Shown: positions 19,621 through 29,147, counted from the first letter of the stretch. The stretch: DNA of 64,000 nt from DASVRZ01 sp038230215 (GCA_038230215.1 JBBRNR010000001.1:62001-126000), one strand, 5' to 3'. Numbers and translations are program-made. The notes: generated by a model not told the origin, from the sequence alone.

Positions 19621-21042
19621 CTATCTAACTCCGCGCAGTTGGAGAAATTTGAAAAATTCCCCGCCCTCGCGCAGTCGGCGTTTCATGACGTCCCTGTCGC
19701 GCAACATGGTTTTCACGATGCGGCTGATGGGCCGGAACCGGAAGTAATAGCTCTTGTAGAATTTCTCCACTGCGGCGAAAATTTCCTCCTTGGTGAGATT
19801 CTCATATTCGAGTGCGGCGATTTGCTGGCCAGCGTCGTTGACCAGATCACCCTCGCGGAACCAGCCGTTTTCCAGAGCCTGACGATACAATTCCGTGCCC
19901 GGATAGGGTGCTGCAAGGCTGACCTGAATGGAGAACAAATCGAGCTCTTTGGCATACTCCATGGTTTGGCGAATGGTCGCGGGCGTCTCGCCGGGAAGGC
20001 CAACGATGAAGGTCCCGTGGATGGTGATGCCAAGCGCGTGGCAATCCTTAGTAAAGCGTTTCGCCTGCTCGATGGTGACGCCTTTTTTGATGTTATCGAG
20101 GATGGCCTGACTGCCGCTTTCGTAGCCGACTAATAACAATCGAAGTCCGTTGTCGCGCATCGTTTTTAGCGTTTCGTAGCTAACATTCGCTCGCGCATTG
20201 CAACTCCAGGCAACACCGAGTTTGCCCATTTCCACGGCGATCTCCCGGGCGCGTGGTGCGTAGGCGGTGAAGGTGTCGTCGTCGAAAAAAAACTCCTTTA
20301 CCTGCGGGAACAATGCCTTCGCGTGGCTCATCTCGCGACCGACAGCGGCGGGCGATTTGGCGCGATATTGGTGTCCGCCAACAGTCTGCGGCCACAGGCA
20401 AAAGGTGCATTGCGCAGGACAGCCGCGCCCGGTGTAATGGGAAACGTAAGGATGTTTTAGATAACCGATGGCGTAGTTCGCGATGGTTAAGTCGCGTTTG
20501 TAAACGTCCATCACACTCGGTAATTCGTCGAAGTTATGAATCAACGCTCGCTCGCCGTTATGAACAACTTTTCCATCGGACTTCCATGACAATCCGGGGA
20601 TTTCCGCGAGCGGCTTTCCCAGGGCGACATCGCGGCAGGTGAAATCAAATTCTTTGCGTCCGACCCAGTCGATCGCATCAGACGCGTCGATCGTGATGTC
20701 GGGCAGGACAGCCGCCTGCGCTCCGACAAGACCGATACTCACATGGGGCTTTTGATTTTTTAACGCCTCCGCGAGCAGGGCGTCGCCGCGCAGAGTTGGG
20801 TTGCTGGTGTGAATGATAACGACCTCGTAATCGCGGGCGATTTTTAGGACGTCATCGACGGACAGATCGTCCGCCGGAGCATCGACAAGCCGGGAGTTGT
20901 CCACCAATGCTGCAGGTTGCGCGAGCCATGTCGGATACCAGAATGATCGGACTTCGCGTTTTGCCTGGTAGCGCGAACCGGCGCCGCCATCGAAGCCCTG
21001 CCACGATGGCGGATTCAAAAACAGAGTCGGGCGGCATTCCAT
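19621..21042 (-). CDS. hpnJ: Hopanoid biosynthesis radical SAM protein HpnJ
   Basis: B12-binding-domain radical SAM enzyme. In Burkholderia, HpnJ is needed to make the cyclitol ether head group of extended hopanoids. From ATG 21042 the protein has 473 residues, the family length, and opens with the characteristic TLFLNPPSWQGFDGGAGSRY and WYPTWLAQPAALV. The cluster motif CPAQCTFC (CxxxCxxC) sits near residue 210 in GRGCPAQCTFCLWP, followed by GHQYRAKS and HGTFIVGLPGET. The open frame extends to 21789 but that extension overlaps the divergent glycosyltransferase. No squalene-hopene cyclase or other hpn gene is nearby. Confidence 0.9.
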   Translation of the reverse strand: MECRPTLFLNPPSWQGFDGGAGSRYQAKREVRSFWYPTWLAQPAALVDNSRLVDAPADDLSVDDVLKIARDYEVVIIHTSNPTLRGDALLAEALKNQKPHVSIGLVGAQAAVLPDITIDASDAIDWVGRKEFDFTCRDVALGKPLAEIPGLSWKSDGKVVHNGERALIHNFDELPSVMDVYKRDLTIANYAIGYLKHPYVSHYTGRGCPAQCTFCLWPQTVGGHQYRAKSPAAVGREMSHAKALFPQVKEFFFDDDTFTAYAPRAREIAVEMGKLGVAWSCNARANVSYETLKTMRDNGLRLLLVGYESGSQAILDNIKKGVTIEQAKRFTKDCHALGITIHGTFIVGLPGETPATIRQTMEYAKELDLFSIQVSLAAPYPGTELYRQALENGWFREGDLVNDAGQQIAALEYENLTKEEIFAAVEKFYKSYYFRFRPISRIVKTMLRDRDVMKRRLREGGEFFKFLQLRGVR

Positions 21043-21123
21043 GTGTCTGGATTTATCGGGTGTCCGAGTCCCTTGAGCAAGCGGATTGACGTTTCCAGCG
21101 ACGAGTTTAGCATTTCGCCGCCC

Positions 21124-22086
21124 ATGAGCGAAACTCCAGCCAGCACCTCGGGCATTCACGGTGTGATGATCGTGCGCAATGAATGGGACGTAATCGTTTT
21201 CAACCTGCTGCATCATCTTCGGCTCGGTCTGGATCGGATTCACGTCGCGGACAACGGCTCGACAGACGGCACGCAAGTTCTGCTGGAAACAATGAGCCGG
21301 ATCGGACCCGTATCGGTAACAAGACACGATGGGCCTTTTGAGCAAAAACGCATCACCAATCAACTTGCACAAACCGCCCGCGCGATGGGTGCAAAATGGA
21401 TTGTGCCGATCGACGCGGACGAATTCTGGGACCCGGGCTCCAGGAAACTGGCGACCATTTTTCGCCGCTGCAAAGACGAGGAACCTGGCCGCCGCGTGAC
21501 GGTGCGGAATTATTTTGTACCGGTATCGGAGCGTGGTCCGCGGCTGAGTTGCGCTTTGAGGGGGCGCTGGGTCGCGGGTGAGACTTTTGAACTTTCCAAA
21601 ACGAACCGGAAGGATGCCCGCGAAGGCCGCATTCCGGTGAGTCTGTTGGAGCCGTTGCACAAATGTTTCATTCGCGCCGACCGGGATCTGCTCATCCAAC
21701 AGGGCGGCCACAGTTGGGAGGGTATGTCTCGCAAAAGCCAGTTTGCGAAGGATCTGGTCATTCGCCATCTGCCGCAGCGCCATCAGCAAAAAACGGCGGA
21801 GCGTCGGAAAAACGGGGAACGAATCTGCGCGTCACCGGATTATGTGCCGGGAAATAGCTGGCATCTGACTCGGCTCGTGTCGATGAATGCGATGCAACTC
21901 GCCTCGGAATGGATGGCTTCCTCGGTGCAGCGCGGCGAACTGCGACATGGCGACCGCCGTTTTTCCATGTACGAAGACGACTCGCTTTATTGCCTGCTTC
22001 GTCCACTGAGGAAAGCGGCCAAAAAAATCCACCGCGAAGCCGGAGTCGATCCGAGGCTGCGCTGGTTCGGGACGAGTTGGGGCTAG
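21124..22086 (+). CDS. Family 2-like glycosyltransferase (GT92/Glyco_tranf_2_4 type)
   Basis: A 320-residue GT-A fold enzyme from ATG 21124. It shows MIVRNEWDVIVFNLLHHLRL, then VADNGSTDGTQ and IPIDADEFW-like VPIDADEFWDPG (DxD metal site). The family usually adds sugars to cell-surface polymers; donor and acceptor are unknown. Divergent from hpnJ over 81 bp, so it might act on a hopanoid or lipid substrate, but this is only positional. Its stop shares the palindrome CTAG with the convergent moaB/mog stop. Confidence 0.8.
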   Translation: MSETPASTSGIHGVMIVRNEWDVIVFNLLHHLRLGLDRIHVADNGSTDGTQVLLETMSRIGPVSVTRHDGPFEQKRITNQLAQTARAMGAKWIVPIDADEFWDPGSRKLATIFRRCKDEEPGRRVTVRNYFVPVSERGPRLSCALRGRWVAGETFELSKTNRKDAREGRIPVSLLEPLHKCFIRADRDLLIQQGGHSWEGMSRKSQFAKDLVIRHLPQRHQQKTAERRKNGERICASPDYVPGNSWHLTRLVSMNAMQLASEWMASSVQRGELRHGDRRFSMYEDDSLYCLLRPLRKAAKKIHREAGVDPRLRWFGTSWG

Positions 22087-22565
22087 CAACTCGTCGGAAT
22101 CCGGGCGGCGACCTCCACCGCATGGGGAATCGCGCCGCGGACGAAGCTGAGACATTCGACTGCGCCGCTGGGTTTGCCAGGCAGGGCGATGACAAGCGAT
22201 TTGCCCACAATGGCGGCCATCGAGCGGGAAAGAATGGCGTTCGGAGTAATCTTCATCGACTCAGCGCGCATAATTTCGCCGAAACCGGGCAATTCGACTC
22301 GCATGACACTGCGAATGGCTTCGGGTGTGATGTCTCGCAAAGCGACACCGGTGCCGCCGGTAGTCAAAATGAGGTGACAACCCTGGACTTCGAGCGACTC
22401 GACGGCGCAGGCAATGGCATTGATTTCATCGGGAACGAGGACGTCGGCGACCACGGTCCAGCCGTAATTCTGACAGGCTGCTGCCACAGCCGGGCCGCCC
22501 AAGTCTTCGTAGATGCCGATGGCTGCGCGGTCTGAGACGGTGATAATGCCAACTTGGGGATTCAT
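22083..22565 (-). CDS. mog: Molybdopterin adenylyltransferase-type protein (MogA/MoaB)
   Basis: MoCF-domain protein of 160 residues that adenylates molybdopterin before molybdenum insertion. Visible motifs: VGIITVSDRAAIGIYEDLGG, LILTTGGTGVALRDITPEA (GGTG nucleotide/molybdopterin loop), ALPGKPSGAVECL. ATG 22565 (MNPQVG) overlaps the moaC stop as ATGA, so the two are translationally coupled. MogA and MoaB cannot be separated by eye. Confident as a Moco gene. Confidence 0.92.
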   Translation of the reverse strand: MNPQVGIITVSDRAAIGIYEDLGGPAVAAACQNYGWTVVADVLVPDEINAIACAVESLEVQGCHLILTTGGTGVALRDITPEAIRSVMRVELPGFGEIMRAESMKITPNAILSRSMAAIVGKSLVIALPGKPSGAVECLSFVRGAIPHAVEVAARIPTSC

Positions 22566-23044
22566 AAAGTGATGGGAGAAAGCGGCGTTTTCGTTTTGGA
22601 GACGAGTTGGATACCATTGATGCGCATGGCTTTGTCCACGGCTTTGCACATGTCGTAAATGGTCAGCGCCGCTACGGAAACGCCAGTAAGCGCCTCCATT
22701 TCGATGCCAGTTTTAGCAGTGGTGCGGACGGTGCAGCGAATGGTGAGTCCATTGGAACTCCACTCAAAATCTACGCTCGCCGCGTCGATCGGCAATGTGT
22801 GACAGAGTGGAATCAGACTCGCCGTGTTTTTGACCGCTTGGATCGCCGCGACCCGAGCTACGGCCAGAACATTTCCCTTGGCAATGGCATCCGACTGGAT
22901 CAGCCGAATGACTTCAGGCGAAAGCATAATCTCGCCGCTCGCCACCGCCTCGCGCTGGATAACCGGCTTGGCTCCGACATCGACCATGCGCGCAGCGCCG
23001 GTGGGGTCGAGATGCGTCAGTTGCGGAAGCGAACCAACGGTCAT
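22562..23044 (-). CDS. moaC: Cyclic pyranopterin monophosphate synthase MoaC
   Basis: Second step of molybdenum cofactor synthesis, acting with MoaA. The 160-residue product matches family length and has LIPLCHTLPIDAASVDFEW, the KTGIEMEALTGVSVAALTIY stretch and DMCKAVDKAMRI. First gene of a coupled moaC-mog pair; trxA lies 15 bp upstream on the same strand. moaA is not in the window. Confidence 0.96.
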   Translation of the reverse strand: MTVGSLPQLTHLDPTGAARMVDVGAKPVIQREAVASGEIMLSPEVIRLIQSDAIAKGNVLAVARVAAIQAVKNTASLIPLCHTLPIDAASVDFEWSSNGLTIRCTVRTTAKTGIEMEALTGVSVAALTIYDMCKAVDKAMRINGIQLVSKTKTPLSPITL

Positions 23045-23059
23045 GACAGCGGCGGCTAT

Positions 23060-23386
23060 TTAAGCGACAGCCGCGAGCTTGTCCAACAAGGCTTTTTTAC
23101 TGGCGAGACCGACGATTTTATCCACCACTTCGCCGCCTTTGAAAATAAGCAGGGTTGGAATGGCGCGAACGCCGAATTTACTGGAAGTCGCGGGGTTGGC
23201 GTCTACGTCGATTTTGGCAATCTTGATAGCCGAATTTTCCGAGGCGATCTCGTCGAGGATCGGTGCAATCATTTTGCAAGGACCGCACCATTCGGCCCAG
23301 AAATCGACCAACACGGGGCTGTCGGATTTCAAAACGTCGGTATCGAAGGAAGAGTCGGTGACGGAGATAATGTTTGCGCTGGCCAT
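23060..23386 (-). CDS. trxA: Thioredoxin
   Basis: Cytoplasmic disulfide reductase of 108 residues. The active site is the classical WCGPCK in FWAEWCGPCKMIAPIL, and the cis-proline loop is RAIPTLLIFKGGE. No signal peptide, so a cytoplasmic thioredoxin. It sits between the proline-rich protein gene (13 bp upstream) and moaC (15 bp downstream), all in one direction, suggesting one transcript. Confidence 0.97.
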   Translation of the reverse strand: MASANIISVTDSSFDTDVLKSDSPVLVDFWAEWCGPCKMIAPILDEIASENSAIKIAKIDVDANPATSSKFGVRAIPTLLIFKGGEVVDKIVGLASKKALLDKLAAVA

Positions 23387-23399
23387 GATGATTTTTAGG

Positions 23400-24386
23400 T
23401 TAGAGAAAGATCCAAAGCTGGATCAGGAATGCAATTAGCGCAAAGACGAATGCACCAATGCTGAGCGGCATGCTGAGCGAATCGCCGGAAGTCTGGGTCA
23501 CGGTAACTGGAGAAAAAGCGGGCTTGATGGCCGTCGTGGGATTCGTCAGAGGCATCGTCTGCTGCAGTTTGACGGTGGCCTTCGGCAGATCCTTCGGCTG
23601 CGACGGAATCTGAATGCGAGCGGTTTCCTTTTTTGGGCTAGGCTTCATCGTCACCGGAGCGACCTCAGACGAGGCGGCTTTCGGGGCGGAAATAACTGTT
23701 GCCGGAGCTACGGGCGGCACATTTGAGGATGGCAAGGAGGGCGCGGAGGGAGGCACGCCGACGCCGGGAGCCGCAGGAGGCATGACAGGCTTGGCGGGGT
23801 TGGACGGTGGAATAAGCGGCGTTACCGGAGCGCCGGGAGCCGCTGGACGCAAGCTGGCGGGTAATCCGGAAGCCATTGGCGGAATTGCCGGCGCAATCGG
23901 AGATGATGAAACTCCCATGGAAGCTGAAGGCGCGGCACCGGCAGGAGGCACAGCAGGCACTGGGGAGACTGGACGAAAAGTGGGGGCCGCAGGGGCACCG
24001 GACGGAGTCGGAGAACTAGAAACACTTGGTATTGTTCCCACCGGAGAAATAACGGGCGCCGACGGCTGGCCCGTCGGCGGCACGCTGGGCGTGAACGGCT
24101 TGGGCACGAATGCCTGCGGAGCCGATGGCTGAGACGCGGCTGATGGCGGCGCGGGCGAGGCACTCGGCACAGGCGCCACTGGACGCGGCTGGAAAGCGGG
24201 CGATGGCGGAAGAGTCGTTGGCAGACCCGTCTGGGGGACCACCGGATTTTGCGACGCTGTGTTTCCTACTGGTGGAAGATTAATGCGCACTGTCTCGCGC
24301 TTGACCATGGGACCTCCAGCGCTTCCTCCCAAGGGCCGGGGCGGCAGGGTGATTCTTACAGTTTCTTTTTTAGGTTCGTCGCTCAT
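23400..24386 (-). CDS. Proline/alanine-rich tail-anchored protein with three KETVRI motifs
   Basis: Unknown 328-residue protein from ATG 24386. Two copies of a short motif open it (KKETVRITLPPRP and KRETVRINLPP) and a third follows the disordered part (KKETARIQIPSQP). Between them are about 200 residues of Pro, Ala, Ser and Thr. A single C-terminal membrane segment (IGAFVFALIAFLIQLWIFL) ends the protein, so most of the chain probably faces the cytoplasm. The motifs may bind a partner or be modified; no enzyme domain is visible. An upstream ATG at 24416 is less likely. Confidence 0.75.
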   Translation of the reverse strand: MSDEPKKETVRITLPPRPLGGSAGGPMVKRETVRINLPPVGNTASQNPVVPQTGLPTTLPPSPAFQPRPVAPVPSASPAPPSAASQPSAPQAFVPKPFTPSVPPTGQPSAPVISPVGTIPSVSSSPTPSGAPAAPTFRPVSPVPAVPPAGAAPSASMGVSSSPIAPAIPPMASGLPASLRPAAPGAPVTPLIPPSNPAKPVMPPAAPGVGVPPSAPSLPSSNVPPVAPATVISAPKAASSEVAPVTMKPSPKKETARIQIPSQPKDLPKATVKLQQTMPLTNPTTAIKPAFSPVTVTQTSGDSLSMPLSIGAFVFALIAFLIQLWIFL

Positions 24387-24595
24387 GATGCTTCTGGGGT
24401 AATAAATATTCGCCAATCAATCCACTGCTGGCTCTCGGTGGTATCGCACCCGCCGAAAAACTTGTCAATCACCCAGCCAAGAAATTGGCGAATAATTTCC
24501 GGCCAGTCGTTACAAACCCGCCCACATCGGAATGGAAGTCGCCTCAGGAACGTGCTTTACCGCAGAAACCTCTTCCTCCATATAGTTAAACGAAT

Positions 24596-25540
24596 ATGCG
24601 ACTTCTTGTGACCGGCGGCGCCGGATTTATCGGCTCCAATCTAGTGGAACACGCTCTGCGACGCGGCGACACCGTCGGCGTCCTGGATAATTTCAACGAC
24701 TACTACTCTCCCGACGTTAAAAAGGCCAATCTTGCCTCAGTCCTTGATCAGATCAGTCTGCATTCGGTCGATCTTGGGGAACAGGCCGAGGTCAAAAAAA
24801 TCGTCAAAGACGGTGGCTACGACACCATTGTTCACCTCGCGGCGCGTGCCGGGGTGCGTCCCTCCATGCAGAACCCCGAGCTGTATCTCGACACTAACAT
24901 TAAAGGCACCTTTAACATGCTCGAAGCCGCCCGCGAGGCGGGCGTAAAACGCTTTATCTTCGCCTCCAGCTCCTCGGTTTACGGTGCATCGCAGGTCGTC
25001 CCGTTTTCGGAGGAGCAACGTCTCAGCATGACCCTTAGCCCCTACGCTGCGACCAAACTGGCGGGCGAAACGATCTGTTCAAACTACGCCTACCTTTACG
25101 GCATTCGCATCGTTTGCCTGCGCTTTTTCACCGTTTACGGCCCGCGCCAGCGACCTGACCTCGCCATCCATCAATTCACCCGGAAGATCGATCAGGGCAT
25201 TGCCATCGACCAGTTTGGCGACGGCTCGACCCAACGCGATTACACTTACATCGACGACATCGTGCAGGGCATTCAAGGCGCGATCGATTACCAGGGTGAG
25301 CTCTTCGACATCTTCAATCTCGGCGAAAGCGAAACCACGACCCTCGCCCAGCTCATTGCCAAAATCGAAGACGCCGTCGGCAAAAAAGCCCTCATCAACC
25401 ACCTTCCCGAACAGCTCGGCGACATGCCCCGCACCTTCGCCGACATCAGCAAAGCCCGCCGCCTTCTCGGTTACGCCCCAACGACTTCCATCGCCGAGGG
25501 AATCCCGAAATTTGTCGCCTGGTATCGGAGTTTGCGATAA
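24596..25540 (+). CDS. NAD-dependent sugar epimerase, UDP-glucuronate 4-epimerase-like
   Basis: Extended short-chain dehydrogenase of 314 residues. Rossmann motif VTGGAGFIGSNLVEHALRRG at the N-terminus, VLDNFNDYYSPDVKKANL (typical of UDP-glucuronate/UDP-glucose epimerases), catalytic SPYAATKLAGE (YxxxK) and FFTVYGPRQRPDLAI. It probably supplies a nucleotide sugar for surface polymers. The 209 bp upstream to 24387 holds no gene. Ten bases separate it from the M20 peptidase, so an operon is likely. Exact substrate uncertain. Confidence 0.88.
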   Translation: MRLLVTGGAGFIGSNLVEHALRRGDTVGVLDNFNDYYSPDVKKANLASVLDQISLHSVDLGEQAEVKKIVKDGGYDTIVHLAARAGVRPSMQNPELYLDTNIKGTFNMLEAAREAGVKRFIFASSSSVYGASQVVPFSEEQRLSMTLSPYAATKLAGETICSNYAYLYGIRIVCLRFFTVYGPRQRPDLAIHQFTRKIDQGIAIDQFGDGSTQRDYTYIDDIVQGIQGAIDYQGELFDIFNLGESETTTLAQLIAKIEDAVGKKALINHLPEQLGDMPRTFADISKARRLLGYAPTTSIAEGIPKFVAWYRSLR

Positions 25541-25549
25541 TCCTCCGGG

Positions 25550-26668
25550 GTGTTTGACTCCGTCCTCGATCTCGCCCGCCAGTTAATCCACATTCCAAGC
25601 GTCAATCCGGCGGGCGATCCGGGCACCGATCAGACCGGTGAAGGAAAAATCGCCGAGTTTCTGGCAGACTTTCTCACCGAAACCGGGGCCGACGTTTCCC
25701 TCGTGGAAATCTTGCCCGGTCGACCCAATGTCATCGCGCGATTTCCCTCAAACTCGACTCAAAAAAAACCCCGACTCGCTTTCGCGCCACACACAGACAC
25801 GGTCGGCGTGAGCGGAATGGAAGTCGCCCCTTTTGGCGGCGAGGTCCGCGACGGGCGACTCTACGGACGCGGTGCCTGCGACACAAAAGGCCCCATGGCC
25901 GCGCAACTTTGGGCGCTCTGGCAGATGCGCGACCAGCTCGCCGATCTCTCGCACGAAATCCTTTTTCTCGGTTTGATGGATGAGGAGGCGGGCCAGGCGG
26001 GTTCCATCGCGGCGGCGGCGAACGATCTCGCGGATTTTGTGATCGTCGCCGAGCCGACTTCCATGGATATCGTCCACACCCACAAGGGCAGCATCTGGCT
26101 CGAAATTACAACTCACGGCGTGGCGGCGCACAGCTCGCGGCCCGAACTGGGCAGTAACGCGATCTACGACATGGCGCGCGTGCTGCGCTGCATCGAGGAA
26201 CGCATTGCGCCCGGGCTCGCGGTCGAGTTTCATCCGATTCTGGGTGCGGCGACGATCAGCGCGGGGGTAATTCGCGGCGGGCAAAAAATCAACGTCGTTC
26301 CGAATCTGTGCCAGTTGGAGGTCGATGTGCGGACCATCCCCGGCATGGAAACTTTTCTCGCCGAATTAACCCACCAAATTCAACTCATTTGTCCGACGGC
26401 GACAGTCACCGTCAGCAAACAATCCCCTGCCCTGCACACCGAAGTCGGCCATCCGCTCATCGCGAATTTGATGGAACTCGGCTCAAAACCGGTCGGCGCG
26501 CCGTGGTTTTGCGACGCAGCGATGTTTGCAGCCGCCGGCATTCCGTCCATCGCGATGGGACCCGGCTCGATTTCGCAGGCGCACACAGCGAACGAACACA
26601 TCGAAGTCGCCGAACTGGAGCGCGGCGCGGCAATTTTCCAGCAATTTCTGGCTAGTCTGGCCTTGTAG
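25550..26668 (+). CDS. M20-family metallopeptidase (ArgE/DapE-like deacylase)
   Basis: Dinuclear zinc amidohydrolase of 372 residues, of the acetylornithine deacetylase/succinyl-diaminopimelate desuccinylase group. Metal ligands are seen in FAPHTDTVG, YGRGACDTKGPMAAQLWAL and MDEEAGQAGS (catalytic Glu and ligand), and the dimerisation domain begins after HTHKGSIWLEI. Start is GTG at 25550, 10 bp after the epimerase stop. Neither a lysine nor an arginine pathway gene adjoins it, so the substrate is not resolved. Confidence 0.88.
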   Translation: MFDSVLDLARQLIHIPSVNPAGDPGTDQTGEGKIAEFLADFLTETGADVSLVEILPGRPNVIARFPSNSTQKKPRLAFAPHTDTVGVSGMEVAPFGGEVRDGRLYGRGACDTKGPMAAQLWALWQMRDQLADLSHEILFLGLMDEEAGQAGSIAAAANDLADFVIVAEPTSMDIVHTHKGSIWLEITTHGVAAHSSRPELGSNAIYDMARVLRCIEERIAPGLAVEFHPILGAATISAGVIRGGQKINVVPNLCQLEVDVRTIPGMETFLAELTHQIQLICPTATVTVSKQSPALHTEVGHPLIANLMELGSKPVGAPWFCDAAMFAAAGIPSIAMGPGSISQAHTANEHIEVAELERGAAIFQQFLASLAL

Positions 26669-26794
26669 TCTGCAAAGTGGGGCGTCCGCCGAGTTTATTT
26701 TATTCTCCCACAGCGAAAAATCAGTGAATCCGAGATGATGGGGGATTGCGTAATGCCTGCGAACTTTGTCACACTCACCGGCCCCATTCATTTT

Positions 26795-28945
26795 ATGACT
26801 GATCTTACACCTCAAATTGGTTTACCTTATCCCCTCGGCGCAACGCTTCGCGATGGAGGCACAAATTTCGCTCTTTGGAGTGATCATGCAACGAAAGTGG
26901 AGTTGTGTTTTTATGACGCCAACGACCCGACGCAGGAGACGGGACGGGTGGAATTGGTTGAATACACCGATCATGTCTTTCATGCTTTTCTGCCGGGAAT
27001 TGGCGCGGGTCAGCTCTATGGTTACCGCGTTCACGGGCTCTACGATCCATCGGTCGGGGCGCACTTTAACCCAGCGAAATTAATGGTCGATCCCTATGCG
27101 AAGGCCATCGCGGGAGAGGTGGAGTGGTGCGAGGAGTTGCTGCCCTACCTGCCGCTCCCGGAGACTGCGGAAACGGACGATTTGCCGACGGAACCCGATT
27201 TGCGCGACAATGCTCATGCGGTGCCGAAGTCGCTGGTGGTGGATGACCGGGCATTTGACTGGGGCGGTGACCGGTTGCTGCGGACGCCGTGGACTGAGAC
27301 GGTGATTTACGAGGTGCATGTGGGCGGGTTTACGAAACTTTGTGCGCAAATTCCTGAGCAGGAACGCGGTTCGTATGCGGCGGTTGGCAGCCCCACCGCG
27401 ATCGAGTATTTGAAAAAGCTCGGAGTGACGGCGGTGGAGCTTTTGCCGATTCATTATTTCCTGGATGAGCCGATGCTGGCGGCGAAAGGCCTAACGAATT
27501 ACTGGGGTTACAACACGCTCGGCTTCTTTGCGCCAGCGGGGAAATATTCTTCCAGTGGGACGAACGGTGGGCAGATTACGGAGTTTAAGCAGATGGTGAA
27601 AAACCTCCACGCCGCCGGGCTCGAGGTGATTCTGGACGTGGTTTACAATCACACCTGCGAGGGTGGCCCGCTCGGGCAAACGTTCTGTTTCCGCGGGATC
27701 GACAACCAGTCCTTTTACCGGTCGCACCCGGAGAATCCGGCGTTTTATTTCGACTACACCGGCTGCGGCAACACCCCGGACATGACGCATCCGCGCGTAC
27801 TCCAGCTCGTGCTCGATAGCCTGCGCTACTGGGTGGAGGAAATGCATATCGACGGGTTCCGATTTGACCTGGCTTCGGCTCTGACTCGCGAGGAGCATCT
27901 GCCAGACATGAAGGGCAGCTTCCTGAAAGCGGTGCATCAAGATCCAGTTTTATCGCGGGTAAAGCTGATTGCCGAGCCTTGGGACATCGGTGATGGCGGC
28001 TATCTGGTGGGCAATTTCCCAATCCATTGGTCAGAGTGGAACGGCAAGTATCGCGACACGATCCGGCATTTTTGGAAGAGCGACTCGGGCCTCCTGCCTG
28101 ATGTCGCCTACAAGCTGAGCGGCAGCCCGGAGTATTACGAAATCTCCGGTCGCCGACCCTACGCGAGCATCAATTTTCTAACCTCTCACGATGGCTTTAC
28201 GCTGACGGATCTAATTTCCTATAACGACAAACACAACGAGGCGAACGGAGAGGACAATCGCGATGGCGACAACAATAATGCGAGCTGGAATTGTGGAGCA
28301 GAAGGTCCGACCGATGACCCGAAAGTGCTGGCCTTGCGCGGGCGGCAGCGGCGGAATTTCCTCGTCACGCTCTTCCTGAGCCAAGGCGTGCCGATGCTGG
28401 TGGCGGGCGACGAGTTTGGCCGCACTCAGCAGGGAAATAACAATATTTATTGCCAGGACAACGAGCTTGGCTGGCTGAGTTGGGAGCGCGATGAGGAGTC
28501 GCAGGGCATTCTGGATTTCACTAGCCGATTGATCGCCCTGCGCCGGGCGCACCCGGTTTTCCGTCATCCGAAATTTCTTAACGGACAGCTTATCGAGGGC
28601 GTCGGATTGAAAGACGTGACGTGGTTCCACCCAGCGGGCAAGGAAATGACGGATGCCGATTGGCACAATGGCGATCTTCGTAGCATCGGGCTGATGCTTT
28701 GCGGTGACGCGCCAACCTTGCGCGATGACCACGGCCAGCCGTTTCACGATTCGACCTTTTTACTCCTGATCAATGCCGGACACCAGGTACAAGACTTTGT
28801 TCTCGGCAGTCCCTACATGGGTAAATGGCTGCCGATCCTCGACACCGCCAAGGAGCCTGCATTTGTGGAAAATGCGAAGGTCAAAAAAGTCGGCTCAAAA
28901 GTGACGCTGACCGATCACAGCATGATGCTTTTTGAATTGAAATAA
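26795..28945 (+). CDS. glgX: Glycogen debranching enzyme GlgX (GH13)
   Basis: Isoamylase-type alpha-1,6-glucosidase acting on glycogen limit dextrins. From ATG 26795 the product has 716 residues: an N-terminal CBM48 (PLGATLRDGGTNFALWSDHA), then the GH13 barrel with ILDVVYNHTCEGG, DGFRFDLASALTRE (nucleophile Asp), LIAEPWDIGDGGY (acid Glu) and TSHDGFTLTDLISYNDKHNE. The frame also allows ATG 26735, but family members begin near TPQIGLPYPLGAT. No other glycogen gene is in view. Gene-free sequence follows to the attL repeat. Confidence 0.95.
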   Translation: MTDLTPQIGLPYPLGATLRDGGTNFALWSDHATKVELCFYDANDPTQETGRVELVEYTDHVFHAFLPGIGAGQLYGYRVHGLYDPSVGAHFNPAKLMVDPYAKAIAGEVEWCEELLPYLPLPETAETDDLPTEPDLRDNAHAVPKSLVVDDRAFDWGGDRLLRTPWTETVIYEVHVGGFTKLCAQIPEQERGSYAAVGSPTAIEYLKKLGVTAVELLPIHYFLDEPMLAAKGLTNYWGYNTLGFFAPAGKYSSSGTNGGQITEFKQMVKNLHAAGLEVILDVVYNHTCEGGPLGQTFCFRGIDNQSFYRSHPENPAFYFDYTGCGNTPDMTHPRVLQLVLDSLRYWVEEMHIDGFRFDLASALTREEHLPDMKGSFLKAVHQDPVLSRVKLIAEPWDIGDGGYLVGNFPIHWSEWNGKYRDTIRHFWKSDSGLLPDVAYKLSGSPEYYEISGRRPYASINFLTSHDGFTLTDLISYNDKHNEANGEDNRDGDNNNASWNCGAEGPTDDPKVLALRGRQRRNFLVTLFLSQGVPMLVAGDEFGRTQQGNNNIYCQDNELGWLSWERDEESQGILDFTSRLIALRRAHPVFRHPKFLNGQLIEGVGLKDVTWFHPAGKEMTDADWHNGDLRSIGLMLCGDAPTLRDDHGQPFHDSTFLLLINAGHQVQDFVLGSPYMGKWLPILDTAKEPAFVENAKVKKVGSKVTLTDHSMMLFELK

Positions 28946-29107
28946 AGTCGAAGCTCGGCGGCATTTGTTTTCCACTTATCAGGCATGATGCTTGACCGGT
29001 TTACAAATGCCTACGCCACTCCTTCGGCTTCTGCTTCGTTGGAGAAAGTGGAATTGCCATCCAGAAATCCTTCCTTACAGTGGCTACACCTGTTCACTCA
29101 AGTGCAC

Positions 29108-29147
29108 TGTCTCCATAGTTCAACGGATAGAACGAGGGTTTCCTAAA
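29108..29147 (+). repeat. attL: chromosomal 5' half of tRNA-Arg(CCT)
   Basis: Forty bases identical to 33527-33566. It starts at the base before the tRNA 5' end and stops one base after the anticodon loop (ending tttcctaaa), then diverges. Since the complete tRNA lies at the other end, this is the stranded original 5' half left with its host promoter region (28946-29107, no gene seen). Confidence 0.92.

Noticed and set aside
21043..21789. Upstream extension of the hpnJ reading frame to 722 codons
   Set aside because: Conserved HpnJ sequence starts at ATG 21042; the extension is antisense to the glycosyltransferase gene.
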